Assembly (NCBI GenBank): GCA_019187485.1 | Contig: JABAQR010000004.1 | Location: 1 to 64,000, forward strand | Direction: 5' to 3' | Length of the DNA stretch: 64,000 nt | From: Lysobacterales bacterium | Lineage (GTDB): Bacteria; Pseudomonadota; Gammaproteobacteria; Xanthomonadales; SZUA-5 | Part shown: one piece after another, positions 16,942-28,288 of the stretch | How the letters are laid out: each line of letters begins with the position of its first letter | How positions within the stretch are numbered: position 1 is the stretch's first letter | Notes under the pieces: model-generated | Databases searched by the model: none | Told to the model about the DNA's origin: nothing | The model's input: only the letters and a program-made list of their open reading frames with translations | Program-made: the position numbers and the translations under genes

Positions 16942-18698
16942 CCGCGGAGGCGGGCAGCGCGCACCTGTACCGGCGGCTGCTGCCGTACGCGCGTCCGCAC
17001 TGGCCGGTGGCGCTTGGCGCCTTCACCGGCATGCTGCTCGAAGCCAGCGTCGCCGCTGCGTTCACGTCGCTGATGCAGCCCTTGCTGGACGACGCCCTCG
17101 GCGCGCGCGACGGCAGCGTGATCGCCTGGCTGCCGCTGGCGATCGTGATCCTGTTCGTGCTGCGCGGCATCGGCGTGTGGATCGGCGACTACGGCATGGC
17201 CTGGATCAGCCGGCGCATCATCGCCGACCTGCGCGCGCGGGTCTTCGGCCGCTACCTCGTGCTGCCTTCGCGCTTCTTCGCCGAGCACGCCAGTGGCGAT
17301 GTGCTCGCGCGGCTGTCCTTCCAGGTCGAGCAGATCGGCCAGGCCTGCACCGAGGGCATCAAGATCCTCGTGCTGGACTCGCTGATCATCGCCGCGCTGC
17401 TCGGTGTGATGGCCTGGTACAGCCCCAAGCTGACGCTGTCGGTGCTGCTCGCCGGGCCGCTGATTGCGATCGTCGTGCGCCTGGTCTCGAAGCGCTACCG
17501 CGCGATCAGCCGACGCATCCAGGCCTCGGTGGCGGACGTCGCCCAGATCGGCCAGGACGTGGTCCTCGGCGAGCGCGAGATCAAGGTCTATGGCGGCCAG
17601 CAGGATGAAGCCGAGCGCTTCGCACGCGTCAACGAGCACAACCGCCGCCAGCACCTGAAAGTCGCCGCGACCAATGCGCTGAGCTCGGCGCTGGTGCAGA
17701 TCCTGGCCGCCAGCAGCCTCGCGCTGGTGGTCTACGTGGCCACCCGCCCAGGCGAACTCGAGCGACTGACGCCGGGCGCCTTCACCGCCTTCATGACCGC
17801 GATGCTCGCGATCCTGCCGTCGCTGAAGCGGCTCACCCAGGCCCAGGCGCTGATCCAGCGCGGCCTCGCCGCGGCCGAGTCGGTGTTCGCGGTGCTCGAT
17901 GAGCCCGGCGAGCGCGACGCGGGCAAGCACGCACCCGAGCGCGTGCGCGGCGAACTGCAACTGCGTGGCGTCGGCGTGCGCTATCCCGGCCGCGAGGAGG
18001 ACGCGCTGCGCGGCATCGACCTGCACATCCGCGCCGGCGAGACCGTCGCCCTGGTCGGGCGCTCGGGCAGCGGCAAGAGCACGCTCGCGGCGCTGCTGGC
18101 ACGTTTCGTCGAGGTGAGTGCGGGCGAGATCCAGCTCGATGGCGTCCCGCTGGCGGACTACCGGCTGGTCGCGCTGCGCCGGCAACTGGCGCTGGTCAGC
18201 CAGCAGATCGTGCTGTTCAACGACAGCGTCGCCCGCAACATCGCCTATGGCGACCTGCGCCGCAGCGGCCCGGCGGCGATCGAAGCCGCCGCCCGCGCGG
18301 CGCATGCGCACGAGTTCATCGCGGCGCTCCCGGCCGGGTACGAAACGCCGATCGGCGAGCGCGGCGCGAGCCTGTCGGGGGGCCAGCGGCAGCGCCTGGC
18401 GATCGCACGCGCGCTGCTCAAGGACGCGCCGATCCTGATCCTCGACGAAGCCACCAGCGCGCTCGACAACGATTCCGAACGGCTGGTGCAGCAGGCGCTG
18501 CGCACGGCGATGCGCGGGCGCACCACGCTGGTCATCGCGCACCGCTTGAGCACCATCGAGCAGGCGGACCGCATCGTCGTGCTCGACGCCGGGCGCATCG
18601 TCGAGCAGGGCACGCACGCCGAGCTGCTCGTGCGCGGCGGTGTCTACGCGCAACTGTACCGATCGCGCGGCGAGCCCGATGGCGCCGATTTCCCCTGA
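16938..18698 (+). CDS. msbA: Lipid A export ATP-binding/permease protein MsbA
   Basis: ABC half-transporter that flips core-lipid A across the inner membrane. 586 aa, the usual length. The N-terminal six-helix domain is followed by a nucleotide-binding domain with Walker A GRSGSGKST (about 374-382), signature LSGGQRQR and Walker B ILILDEATSALDN. It starts at GTG 16938, overlapping the exbD stop (GTGA). lpxK starts within its last codons, linking lipid A flipping to phosphorylation. Confidence 0.95.
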   Translation: MTAEAGSAHLYRRLLPYARPHWPVALGAFTGMLLEASVAAAFTSLMQPLLDDALGARDGSVIAWLPLAIVILFVLRGIGVWIGDYGMAWISRRIIADLRARVFGRYLVLPSRFFAEHASGDVLARLSFQVEQIGQACTEGIKILVLDSLIIAALLGVMAWYSPKLTLSVLLAGPLIAIVVRLVSKRYRAISRRIQASVADVAQIGQDVVLGEREIKVYGGQQDEAERFARVNEHNRRQHLKVAATNALSSALVQILAASSLALVVYVATRPGELERLTPGAFTAFMTAMLAILPSLKRLTQAQALIQRGLAAAESVFAVLDEPGERDAGKHAPERVRGELQLRGVGVRYPGREEDALRGIDLHIRAGETVALVGRSGSGKSTLAALLARFVEVSAGEIQLDGVPLADYRLVALRRQLALVSQQIVLFNDSVARNIAYGDLRRSGPAAIEAAARAAHAHEFIAALPAGYETPIGERGASLSGGQRQRLAIARALLKDAPILILDEATSALDNDSERLVQQALRTAMRGRTTLVIAHRLSTIEQADRIVVLDAGRIVEQGTHAELLVRGGVYAQLYRSRGEPDGADFP

Positions 18699-19692
18699 GC
18701 GGCTGCAGGCGATCTGGTACGCCGGCGCATCCGCGCCCTGGTGGCTGGCGCCGCTGTCGCTGCTGTACCGCGGCCTGCGCGCGCTGGCGCTCGCGCCGTA
18801 CCGGCTGCGCCTGCGGCGACCAGCGGCGCTGCCGGTGCCGGTCGTTGTCGTCGGCAACCTCAGCGTCGGCGGCACCGGCAAGACCCCACTGGTGATCGCA
18901 CTGGTCGAGGCGCTGCGCGCGCGCGGCTGGGCGGTCGGCGTGGTCTCGCGCGGCTATGGTCGGCGCAGCCGCGGCGTGCGCCTGGTCGATCGCGCCAGCG
19001 GCGCTGCCGAGGTCGGCGACGAGCCGTTGCTGATCGCGCGCCGCACCGGCGCGCCGGTGGCGGTCGGCGAGGACCGTGTCGCCGCCGCCGGACGCCTGCT
19101 CGGTGCGGTGCCGCTGGACCTGCTGGTCGCAGACGACGGCCTCGACCACCTGCGCCTGCCACGTTGTTGCGAGATCGTGGTGGTCGACGGCCAACGCGGC
19201 CACGGCAATGGCCGCCTGCTGCCGGCTGGACCGCTGCGGGCGCCGCTCGCGCGCCTGCGCGCGGTCGACCTCGTCGTCCGCAACGGCGGCGAAGCGCAAG
19301 CCGGGGAACTCGCGATGCGCCCGCGCATCCACGGCTTGCGACCACTCGCCGGCGGGCCGGTGGAAGCGCCGGCCCGCTGGCAGGGCCGGCGCGCGCACGT
19401 GATCGCCGGCACCGGCAATCCCGAACGCGTATTCGCGAGCGTACGCGAACTCGGCATCGAGGCGCTGCCGTATCCGCTGCCGGACCATGTCGACTACGCC
19501 GCGGCCGGCGTACCCGCCTTCGACGACGGCCTGCCTTGTCTCACCACCGAGAAGGACGCCGTCAAGCTCGGTGGACTGCCCGGTTGGTATGCGCTGGAGC
19601 TGAACGGCGAGCTCGCGCCGGCGATCATCGAGCGCGTGGAACAGCAGGTACAGGCCGCCTGGGCGCGCCTGCGACCGGCGCGCGGGGGCTGA
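18679..19692 (+). CDS. lpxK: Tetraacyldisaccharide 4'-kinase
   Basis: Phosphorylates the 4' position of the lipid A precursor at the inner face of the inner membrane. 337 aa. The P-loop VVVVGNLSVGGTGKTPLVIAL is at about 54-74, then VVSRGYGRRSRGV, DEPLLIARRTGAPVAVGEDR and DDGLDHLRLPR, all family signatures, with CLTTEKDAVKL near the C-terminus. The ATG at 18679 overlaps msbA by 20 bases. It is not followed by kdsB, the gene often found next in related genomes. Confidence 0.95.
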   Translation: MAPISPERLQAIWYAGASAPWWLAPLSLLYRGLRALALAPYRLRLRRPAALPVPVVVVGNLSVGGTGKTPLVIALVEALRARGWAVGVVSRGYGRRSRGVRLVDRASGAAEVGDEPLLIARRTGAPVAVGEDRVAAAGRLLGAVPLDLLVADDGLDHLRLPRCCEIVVVDGQRGHGNGRLLPAGPLRAPLARLRAVDLVVRNGGEAQAGELAMRPRIHGLRPLAGGPVEAPARWQGRRAHVIAGTGNPERVFASVRELGIEALPYPLPDHVDYAAAGVPAFDDGLPCLTTEKDAVKLGGLPGWYALELNGELAPAIIERVEQQVQAAWARLRPARGG

Positions 19693-19720
19693 GCGGCCTC
19701 GCCGCGGGCCGTCGTGCGCA

Positions 19721-19736
19721 CGGGCGGAAGCGCCCG
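19721..19736 (+). terminator. GC hairpin downstream of lpxK
   Basis: CGGGCG, loop GAAG, CGCCCG: a perfect six-pair stem 28 bases after the lpxK stop. There is no T-run, so termination is only a guess. The remaining bases up to 19884 hold no gene I can recognise. Confidence 0.25.
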
Positions 19737-19884
19737 CGCGACGTCGCCTTGCCAGGTAGCCGCACCGATCGATCCCGATCACCGGGAACCGCCTTCCTGC
19801 CACCGCGTGCCACCGAGCCGTTGCTGCCCGGCGCGGTGGTCATCGTCCGCGACTCCGCCGCGCCTGGAAGGACAGCGGCGAGGC

Positions 19885-20484
19885 TCACTGCACCCGCGCG
19901 TACCGGATCTCCATGGTTTTCGCTTCCTTGCCGTCGCGACTCTCATGCCACTCGAAGACGTAATGGTCGGCATCGATCCAGCGGTCCACCTGGCGCACCG
20001 GAATCTTGCCGCCGGCCTTCATCGGATCGTCCATCTCGCCGTGGAAGGTGGTGGTGTCGGTGGCGGCGTCGTGATCGCCGTAGGTGATGAAGATCCCGGT
20101 CGACAGGCTGTCGATCCAGGTCGCGACGTACTTGCCCTTGAGATTGTCGTAACCTGCGAAAGAGCGGCCTTCGAAGGGCTGGCCCTGGTAGTCGCCCTTG
20201 AATACCGTCTCGATGTAGCGGCCACCCCAGATCGCCGTGGCCTCGGCGGTGCCGGTACTGGTGACCGGCGGCGCCGACGGATCCATCCACATCGTGTTTT
20301 CATAGGTCCAGCGACCGACGTATCGAGCCATGCTCTTGTGCGCATCGCCGACTCGACCCATCTTCTCGTAGGCCTCCATCATCGCCTGTTCCTCGGGTGA
20401 GGGCGCCTTTGGGGTGTCTTCGGCGAGCAGCGGCAGGGAGAGTGTGCAGCCGAGCAGCACGGTGCAGGCGAATCTTGCATTCAT
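19885..20484 (-). CDS. DUF1579 family exported protein
   Basis: A 199-aa secreted protein of unknown function. Signal peptide at residues 1-21 (FACTVLLGCTLSLPLLAEDTPK). The rest matches the DUF1579 pattern: GRWTYENTMWMDP, WGGRYIETVFKGDYQGQPFEGRSFAGYDNLKGKYVATWIDSLSTGIFITYG, then a lipocalin-like strand-rich end (EWHESRDGKEAKTMEIRYARV). It stands alone, converging with lpxK and divergent from yheS across 175 bases. The family has no established biochemical role. Confidence 0.82.
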   Translation of the reverse strand: MNARFACTVLLGCTLSLPLLAEDTPKAPSPEEQAMMEAYEKMGRVGDAHKSMARYVGRWTYENTMWMDPSAPPVTSTGTAEATAIWGGRYIETVFKGDYQGQPFEGRSFAGYDNLKGKYVATWIDSLSTGIFITYGDHDAATDTTTFHGEMDDPMKAGGKIPVRQVDRWIDADHYVFEWHESRDGKEAKTMEIRYARVQ

Positions 20485-20623
20485 CGGGAAACTCCTCGGG
20501 TCGCGCGGGATGGCCGCCGGGCGATCTTACTCCTGCAAGTCGTGCGCGAAGCGCTGGCCCGCCGGACTTGCTGCCGATACCTGGTCCGCGGTGGCATGGT
20601 GTCGGCGCTCAGTTTCACCCGCT

Positions 20624-20629
20624 TAGACT
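20624..20629 (+). promoter_or_regulatory. Possible -10 box upstream of yheS
   Basis: TAGACT followed by GCGCGCCC, 30 bases before the ATG at 20660. Same layout as the boxes before bolA, exbB and the ExoD-family gene. No good -35 visible. Confidence 0.35.
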
Positions 20630-20659
20630 GCGCGCCCTCGATTCGCCACCGTTCCCGCC

Positions 20660-22264
<1,605 letters not shown>

Positions 22265-22487
22265 GCGCGCCGCGTGCGGCGCGAATCCGCCCACTCCCGT
22301 GTTCGCGCCTCGATTCCGGTACCCAACCCGCTCGCGATCATGCGCACGCCGTTCCGAATCATCCGGGCGCGTCGGGCCTGCTGGCCGTCGCGCCCTCGCA
22401 TCGGGCGCTCCGCCGCCGCCGTGGCCCGGAATCCGCGCCCGGCGCGACCCCTCGTCTCACCCGCAGGCGGCGTTCGGCCTCGGGCGA

Positions 22488-22901
22488 TCACCAGCAACTG
22501 CCGTTGGTCGACGATCCGCTGTAGCCGCGCGCGCCGACGTTGTTGATGGTCAGGTTGGCGCAGCGGTCGCTCGTTTGCACGCCTTGCGGAGCGGCCGTCA
22601 GGGTGTAGCTCTGTCCATCGGCGGCAACCGCGATCCCGATGGTGTAGTAGCCGGCCTCCGAGGAGTTGGTGCCCAGATTCAGGCCGGCGGCCGTCAGCAG
22701 ATCGGCGGTATAGGTGTTGCGATTGGTGTAGAAGCGCTCCTGCGCGGAGGCGACGCGCTGGAGCATCTCGCGCCCGTCCGCGCGCCGCGAGCGCATCAGA
22801 TAGTTCTGATAGGACGGATAGGCGATCGCACCCAAGATGGCGACGATCGCCACCACGATCACCAGTTCGATCAGCGTGAAGCCTCGGTTGCGTCGATTCA
22901 T
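22488..22901 (-). CDS. pilE: Type IV pilin PilE
   Basis: Pilin-like subunit of the minor pilin cluster. 137 aa. The short basic leader MNRRNRG is followed by FTLIELVIVVAIVAILGAIAYPSYQNY, with cleavage after Gly7 and Glu5 of the mature protein, both needed for prepilin peptidase processing and assembly. Two Cys near the C-terminus (SDRC...NGSCW) can close the D-loop. It lies 215 bases after pilY1 on the same strand, with a hairpin between them. Confidence 0.93.
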   Translation of the reverse strand: MNRRNRGFTLIELVIVVAIVAILGAIAYPSYQNYLMRSRRADGREMLQRVASAQERFYTNRNTYTADLLTAAGLNLGTNSSEAGYYTIGIAVAADGQSYTLTAAPQGVQTSDRCANLTINNVGARGYSGSSTNGSCW

Positions 22902-23079
22902 CGTCGGCTTGCTCCAGCAGGGGTTGCCTTGAAAGTCGTGCGGGGAAGAGGCGCTCCATTCCGATGTTCGAGGAGGGCCGGGGATATGATCGGACGGGAG
23001 GCTGCCTCGGAAACGTGCTCGACACGCTCGTCTTTCATCGCGGGGAGGCTCTGCCGGCCATGACCGTGCTTCGCCCGTG

Positions 23080-23105
23080 GACCCGGCCGCTGCGACGGCC
23101 GGGTC
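23080..23105 (-). terminator. Strong hairpin after pilY1
   Basis: GACCCGGCCG, loop CTGCGA, CGGCCGGGTC: a perfect ten-pair GC-rich stem starting 12 bases past the pilY1 stop. No T-run follows on the minus strand, so it could be a rho-independent-like terminator, an RNA-end stabiliser or an attenuator before pilE. Confidence 0.45.
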
Positions 23106-23116
23106 CGGACGACGCG

Positions 23117-26100
23117 TCAATCGTCGAGGATCTCGCGCCAGGAGCTGCGGTGCCAGATGTCGTCGGCACGGCTGAGCGCTGCCCTGACTGCCGAGACCAC
23201 CGCGGCGTTGATGACCGCGCCGGAGCCATCGCGCTGGGTCAGGCCGGCGATCACCACATCACCGCCTCCGCGCAGCGTAATCGGATCGCCCGGCGGGGTC
23301 GATGTGGACACCACGCCGCCCACGAACCCACCACCCGGATCCGACGGATCGATGCGCAAGCCGCCGGTCGCGGCGTCGACCACCATCAGGCCGTAGCGGG
23401 CGCCCGGATCGCAGGGATCCACGCCCTTCGGGATGATCGAGCGCAGCAACACCGCATTGGACGTGAAGAAGGGGAAGGGGCCACTGAAGGAGCGCTCGCC
23501 CGCTTCGCTCGGGATGTTGAGGCGGATGCGCCAACCGCGGAGATCGGCAGCGGCGGGCGGCGTCTCTGCTCCAGTGCAACCGGTGTCGCCGAAGCCGCAC
23601 ACCGAGCGCACCCCGTTCCCCGCCTGGCTGAGCTTCTGCACCTTCAGCTCGTTTGGCTCAACCGGATAGTTGCTGCAGGCGTCCGGGTCGACCGAGGCGG
23701 TGCCGCAGGTGCCGTAGTCGTGGATGCCGTAGAAGGACTGCTGCGGAATGGCGGCGGTGCGGTCTTCCATCCCGAGGAACTTGCCGCTGCCGAAGATCAC
23801 GATCGGGGCGAGATTGGTTTCGGGACCGCGGGTCATTACCACCGAAATCGAGGAAATCGGCAGGTCGCCGGCGCTGGCGCCCACGCCCGGAGCGTTGCCG
23901 CCGCCGGCCCCGTAGGTACGGAACATCAGGTCCACGCTCCAATCGGCAGGATCGCCGGTCAGGTCGAAACGCCACAGGTTTCCGGCCAGATCGCCAGCGA
24001 TCGCGACATCGTCGATGAAGTCGGACCCGACATCCATGACCGCCGGCTGCGACAGTCCGAAGCTGCGCGTCGCCATGGCTGCCTGCGGCGCCGTACTGGT
24101 CAGAATCTCGCGGATCAGTTGCCCGGTCTCCAGGTCGATCACCAGCAAGGAGGTGCGATTGGCGGCGGTCTCGTTGCTGGCCGGATCCAGCGAATCTTTC
24201 GGGAAATAGCCGCTGGAGACCAGCGCGACCCACTTGTCCTGGTAGCCGATGCGCGCGACGTTGACCGAATCGTAGGTGTACCCCAGCGATGAGCAATGCC
24301 GGGAACCCGTCGCGCAGTCGCTCGAGGTATCGCCGGCGGGCGCCACGTTGCTGAACTCCCACAGCGGCAGGGTGCTGGCGCCGACGGTGGTCGGATCGGT
24401 GATGTCGAGCAGATAGACGCCGCGGCCGCCCAGACGCATCGAGCCGAGCAGGATCGTCTTCCACTGGTTGTTGATGTAGACGTCGGTCACCAGCGGCTTG
24501 TCGTCGACGGTCGGGGTCAGGCCGCCCTCGAACAGCGTGGAGCGGGTCAGTCGGAAGTTCTCGATCACCGTGTTCGGAACGTAGGCGAACTCCTCGGTGC
24601 CGGAATGGGCGTCGAAGGCGTGCAGCATGCCGTCGTTGGCGCCCACATAGATCATCGGCTGGCGATTGCGATTGGCATTCTGGAACTCGCGATAGCCATT
24701 GCCGCCCGCCGCTGCCACGTACTCGGGCGAACTGGTCGGGTAGGAGAGATCGGGGATGCCGGCGGTCGGCGAGGACACGTAGATCGGCTGACCGCGGATC
24801 ACGGCGCCGAGCACGGAACCGCGCACGCGGAAGCGCGGAGACGGGGTGGTCTCGTGGGTGCGGTCGCCCCGCAGATAGGCCACGCGCTCGTCGCCGAAAG
24901 TGTCGGCGGTCCAGGTGCCGAGGTCGAGCCGCAGCGTGGATGGGTCGACGTTCAGGCGTGCCTGCTGCTGACTGGTCAGGTTCCCCCACAGGAACTCGAC
25001 GCCGGTACCCGGTGTGCCGCTGGAGGTGTAGATGGCGCGGCTGCTGGGATCCCGCGGCGTCAGGCCGGTCTGGGCCGTCGACGGGCAGGCGCCGCCCGTC
25101 AGCAGGCAGGCCGCGTCCCAGTCGATGCCCACGATGCTGGCGTCGGACTGGTCGAGCTCGTTGCGAGTGACGAAACCGGACCAGTCGGTGGTGTCGTATC
25201 CGGCGGTGTAGCCGGTGGTGCCGTCGGTGATGATCGGCAGCGACACCGAGACGGCGGTGGAGGCTCCGCGACGGGCGATGATGCTGGCGATGACTTCCTG
25301 CAGGGAGGTGATCAGTTCCTCCGGATTCTTGGCCGACAGGAAGCGACCGCGGCTCACCAGCGCGGCGTGCCAGAAATCGTCCAGCTTGCGGCCGTCATCG
25401 GTACCCACCGACGGATACGGCCAGCGGAAGATCGTGCTGGTGCCTTCGCGCAGCGAATCGTAGACCTCCTGCGTCTGCGGCAGCGTGCCGCTGAGGCCGA
25501 AGCTGATGTTGAAATTGACCATGTGCGCCCAGGTGGCCGGATCGTTGGCCGGGTTCCAGTAGATCTCCTTGTTGTCGCGTGGATCCTGGCCGGAGCCGAG
25601 CGGTGTGCCGAACAGGGTGGTGGAACGGTCCGGAATGAAAGGCGGTACCCGCAGCGCGGTCGTGACATTGCCGGTGAAATCCGGTCGCAGATCCGTCGCC
25701 CAGTAGTGGAACATCACGTCCGACAGCGTGGGTTCGATCTGGGTGCCGTTCATGCGGTGCATGATCCGGCTCTCGGCGTCGGCGGTGCTGTAGGCGCGGC
25801 CATCGGGCAGGGTGACGCCGGTGTCGAGGTAGCGTTGCGGCGCCGTCGGCGCCGGATTGCCGCCATTCCAGAAGCCGTCCGACATGTTGATGTGGAAGTT
25901 CTGGCGGCAGCTCAGCTCGCGGCCGAGGGTGTTGTCGTAGTAGGGGTCGGTGTCGTTGTCGTAGCCCTGGCCGCGCTTGAAGAACTCGCCCACGCGGTTG
26001 GTCGCCGCGATGTTGGGCGTGCCGCCGCTGGCAGGAATCTGGAACAGCCAGTCGTAGAAGCGGGTGCGGACGTTGGCGGTGGCCGTCTCGTCGATGAACC

Positions 26101-27586
26101 GGAAAATCTTCTGCTGCGCACCGAATGTGGCTGCGGTGTCCTGGATCTGCGAGGTGTGCAGGTTCTGCCAGGCCACGCGGATCGCTTCGTTGAACGGTGC
26201 GAAAGCGCGCGACATCGCGGTTTTCGCGGAATTGGTGCGGCTGCGGTAGTAGCTGTACCAGTTGGCGAAGTTCTGACGCTGCCCGATGGGCAGGGGCACG
26301 AATTCCCAGTTGGTGGCCGTGTAGATGTCGCTCAGGGGACTGGTGATGATGCCGTAGGAGTCCTGGGTGACCGTGACCGTGTCTTTCAACCGGTACCAGC
26401 CGGCGTTGTCGTCGACCGTGGTCGGCGTGCAACTGCCGGTGACCTTGATGTCGTCGACGCCGATCATGTTGTCGCTGCCGGTGGCATTGGTCGTGATCCA
26501 GCGGATCTCGATGCGCTGCTGGCCGTCGAAACTGCTGCTCAGTGCGGCCGTGCCGGGCGTGTCGCTGCCGGTGTTGGCATTGGCGTGATAGGCGAAGTTG
26601 GTGAACGCGCCGCTGTTGCCGACGCGCGCCTGCACCGCGATCTGCTGGGCCGCCGTGGACAGGTTGTTGAGGTCGCGCAGGCGATACTCGACATTGATGC
26701 CGGTGCAACGCGTGGTGTTGACGCGCAGCAGGAAGTAGGGCGCGTCGTGATTGTCGCTGCCTTGCAGGGCCAGCGTCGGGTTGCCGGCGATCTGGGTTCC
26801 GCCTTCGATCTCGTAGACGCCACCGTTGGTCACGAGCGGATCGGTCGCATTGGCTTTCAGGTCGATCGTGGAGGTCGCATAGCCGGTCAAGAGCCGTGGA
26901 TCGGCGTCGAATCCCTGGGTGCGGTCGACGCTGTAGCCCACCAGATGCGGCACACCGGCCCAGGAATCGTCGGTGGTCAGCAAGCCGGTGTTGTCCCAAT
27001 CCTGGGCGTAGCTGTCGAACTCCAACTGGAAGTAGTTGGGGTCCGCGAGCGCGCTCGCGGTGCGGCAGAAGGGCGACGCCTGCAGGTTGCGCGTGCCCGA
27101 AACGACCGGTGCATTGGGCCGGTTGTGTGCAATGCCCTCGTGCCAGGCGGCCGTGAAGCTGGCGTTCGGCATCTGAGTGACGCCGTCGGCCAGCAGGGGT
27201 GGCCGGTAGGTCACGTTCGGATCGTAGTACATGCCGTTCATCGGCTTCGAACGCGGGTTGTCCGGATCGGTCACGCTGGCATCGATGCGGCCCGCGCAGA
27301 ACCACGGGTTCGCCGTGCTGGTGCTGATGCTGGTGGACTGCCCCCAAGCGACCCCGTCGAAGGGACGCTGGTCGGGCATGTACTGCCAGGCCATCGAGCC
27401 CGAATCGTCGAAGGTCAGGAGCACGTTCGGTGCCACCGAGGCGGTCAGCTCCGGGGGGGTGGCCAGCAGATCGACCGCCCCGGGCTGCGCGGCGTAGGTC
27501 GGACCGACCACGAGGCCGGTTCCGAAGGTCAGGACGAAGGCCGCCGCGATCCGCGAAGGCCGTTGCCGAAACTGGAAGGTGCGCAT
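23117..27586 (-). CDS. pilY1: Type IV pilus tip adhesin / assembly protein PilY1
   Basis: Large exported protein that promotes pilus extension, adhesion and surface sensing. 1489 aa. Signal peptide up to about residue 33 (YAA/QPGA). A von Willebrand A-like region begins with LTFDDSGSM, giving a complete MIDAS DxSxS (Asp60, Ser62, Ser64). The C-terminal half is the conserved PilY1 propeller with MIYVGANDGMLHAFDAHSG and a calcium-loop-like DVGSDFIDDVAIAGD. It lies 24 bases after pilX in the minor pilin operon. A 5.6-kb open frame on the other strand is a codon-bias artefact. Confidence 0.95.
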   Translation of the reverse strand: MRTFQFRQRPSRIAAAFVLTFGTGLVVGPTYAAQPGAVDLLATPPELTASVAPNVLLTFDDSGSMAWQYMPDQRPFDGVAWGQSTSISTSTANPWFCAGRIDASVTDPDNPRSKPMNGMYYDPNVTYRPPLLADGVTQMPNASFTAAWHEGIAHNRPNAPVVSGTRNLQASPFCRTASALADPNYFQLEFDSYAQDWDNTGLLTTDDSWAGVPHLVGYSVDRTQGFDADPRLLTGYATSTIDLKANATDPLVTNGGVYEIEGGTQIAGNPTLALQGSDNHDAPYFLLRVNTTRCTGINVEYRLRDLNNLSTAAQQIAVQARVGNSGAFTNFAYHANANTGSDTPGTAALSSSFDGQQRIEIRWITTNATGSDNMIGVDDIKVTGSCTPTTVDDNAGWYRLKDTVTVTQDSYGIITSPLSDIYTATNWEFVPLPIGQRQNFANWYSYYRSRTNSAKTAMSRAFAPFNEAIRVAWQNLHTSQIQDTAATFGAQQKIFRFIDETATANVRTRFYDWLFQIPASGGTPNIAATNRVGEFFKRGQGYDNDTDPYYDNTLGRELSCRQNFHINMSDGFWNGGNPAPTAPQRYLDTGVTLPDGRAYSTADAESRIMHRMNGTQIEPTLSDVMFHYWATDLRPDFTGNVTTALRVPPFIPDRSTTLFGTPLGSGQDPRDNKEIYWNPANDPATWAHMVNFNISFGLSGTLPQTQEVYDSLREGTSTIFRWPYPSVGTDDGRKLDDFWHAALVSRGRFLSAKNPEELITSLQEVIASIIARRGASTAVSVSLPIITDGTTGYTAGYDTTDWSGFVTRNELDQSDASIVGIDWDAACLLTGGACPSTAQTGLTPRDPSSRAIYTSSGTPGTGVEFLWGNLTSQQQARLNVDPSTLRLDLGTWTADTFGDERVAYLRGDRTHETTPSPRFRVRGSVLGAVIRGQPIYVSSPTAGIPDLSYPTSSPEYVAAAGGNGYREFQNANRNRQPMIYVGANDGMLHAFDAHSGTEEFAYVPNTVIENFRLTRSTLFEGGLTPTVDDKPLVTDVYINNQWKTILLGSMRLGGRGVYLLDITDPTTVGASTLPLWEFSNVAPAGDTSSDCATGSRHCSSLGYTYDSVNVARIGYQDKWVALVSSGYFPKDSLDPASNETAANRTSLLVIDLETGQLIREILTSTAPQAAMATRSFGLSQPAVMDVGSDFIDDVAIAGDLAGNLWRFDLTGDPADWSVDLMFRTYGAGGGNAPGVGASAGDLPISSISVVMTRGPETNLAPIVIFGSGKFLGMEDRTAAIPQQSFYGIHDYGTCGTASVDPDACSNYPVEPNELKVQKLSQAGNGVRSVCGFGDTGCTGAETPPAAADLRGWRIRLNIPSEAGERSFSGPFPFFTSNAVLLRSIIPKGVDPCDPGARYGLMVVDAATGGLRIDPSDPGGGFVGGVVSTSTPPGDPITLRGGGDVVIAGLTQRDGSGAVINAAVVSAVRAALSRADDIWHRSSWREILDD

Positions 27587-27610
27587 GGCGGGTTCCTCAG
27601 GCGGACGCGA

Positions 27611-28267
27611 TCACGGATCGCCAGGGTTGTAGTTGGTGTTGGTCAGGTTCATCGACGAGAAGTAGCTCTCGACGACGCGGACGACGGCGTTGGTGCCACC
27701 CTGGCTGCGTGCGGTCACCCGGTACAGGTGGTGCTCGCCCACGCGCGCGGTGGTTCCCGCCGGATGGATTGCGCCGCCGGAGCGAAACGGGGGCGTCCGT
27801 GCCGGTCCGAGATACTGGATCAGGATGCGAGGCTGCGAGGCGATGCTCGCGGTGATCGCGCTGCCGGTGAGCGAGGTCAGGGTCTGGTCGTAGGCAAAAG
27901 CGCCGTCGGAAGCCGGGTTGATCCAGGTTCGCTGGGTCCGGAATGCCTGCGCGCGCGCATCGAACAGGCCGTTGGCATCGGCCATGTAGACACAGGCACC
28001 GGTGGAGCCGCCGACGCAGGGCGGAAACGGCTGCCCGGAATTGAAGCTCAGGTTCCACAGTCGCGCTTCGCCGCCGCGCACGGCGGACTCGGCGCCCATC
28101 AGCCCCAACTGGTCGTTGCGCAGGCCGCCGGTCATGCGCTCCTGCATGATCGATGTGCTGCTCGCGGCGAGCGCCAGCACCGCCAGCAGCACCAGGAAGA
28201 TCATCGCCAGGAACAATGCGGCGCCGCGCTGGCGGCGATGTGCGATCGGAATGGGTCGCTTGTGCAT
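27611..28267 (-). CDS. pilX: Minor pilin-like protein PilX
   Basis: Component of the pilus-priming complex. 218 aa. Residues 13-40 (RQRGAALFLAMIFLVLLAVLALAASSTS) form the PilX-type N-terminus, which has GAAL instead of the canonical GFTLIE; the family shares this. The rest has alternating polar segments, an ESAVRGGEARLWNL helix typical of PilX and a Cys pair (PPCVGG, ACVYMA). Order pilW-pilX-pilY1 confirms the assignment. Confidence 0.9.
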   Translation of the reverse strand: MHKRPIPIAHRRQRGAALFLAMIFLVLLAVLALAASSTSIMQERMTGGLRNDQLGLMGAESAVRGGEARLWNLSFNSGQPFPPCVGGSTGACVYMADANGLFDARAQAFRTQRTWINPASDGAFAYDQTLTSLTGSAITASIASQPRILIQYLGPARTPPFRSGGAIHPAGTTARVGEHHLYRVTARSQGGTNAVVRVVESYFSSMNLTNTNYNPGDP

Positions 28268-28288
28268 GATGCGGGCCTCGGCGCCGGC

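Noticed and set aside
16893-18881. A 662-codon minus-strand frame
   Set aside because: Antisense to msbA; no recognisable motif.
22902-23116. Sigma54 promoter before pilE
   Set aside because: I looked for TGGCAC-N5-TTGC on the minus strand and found no acceptable match.
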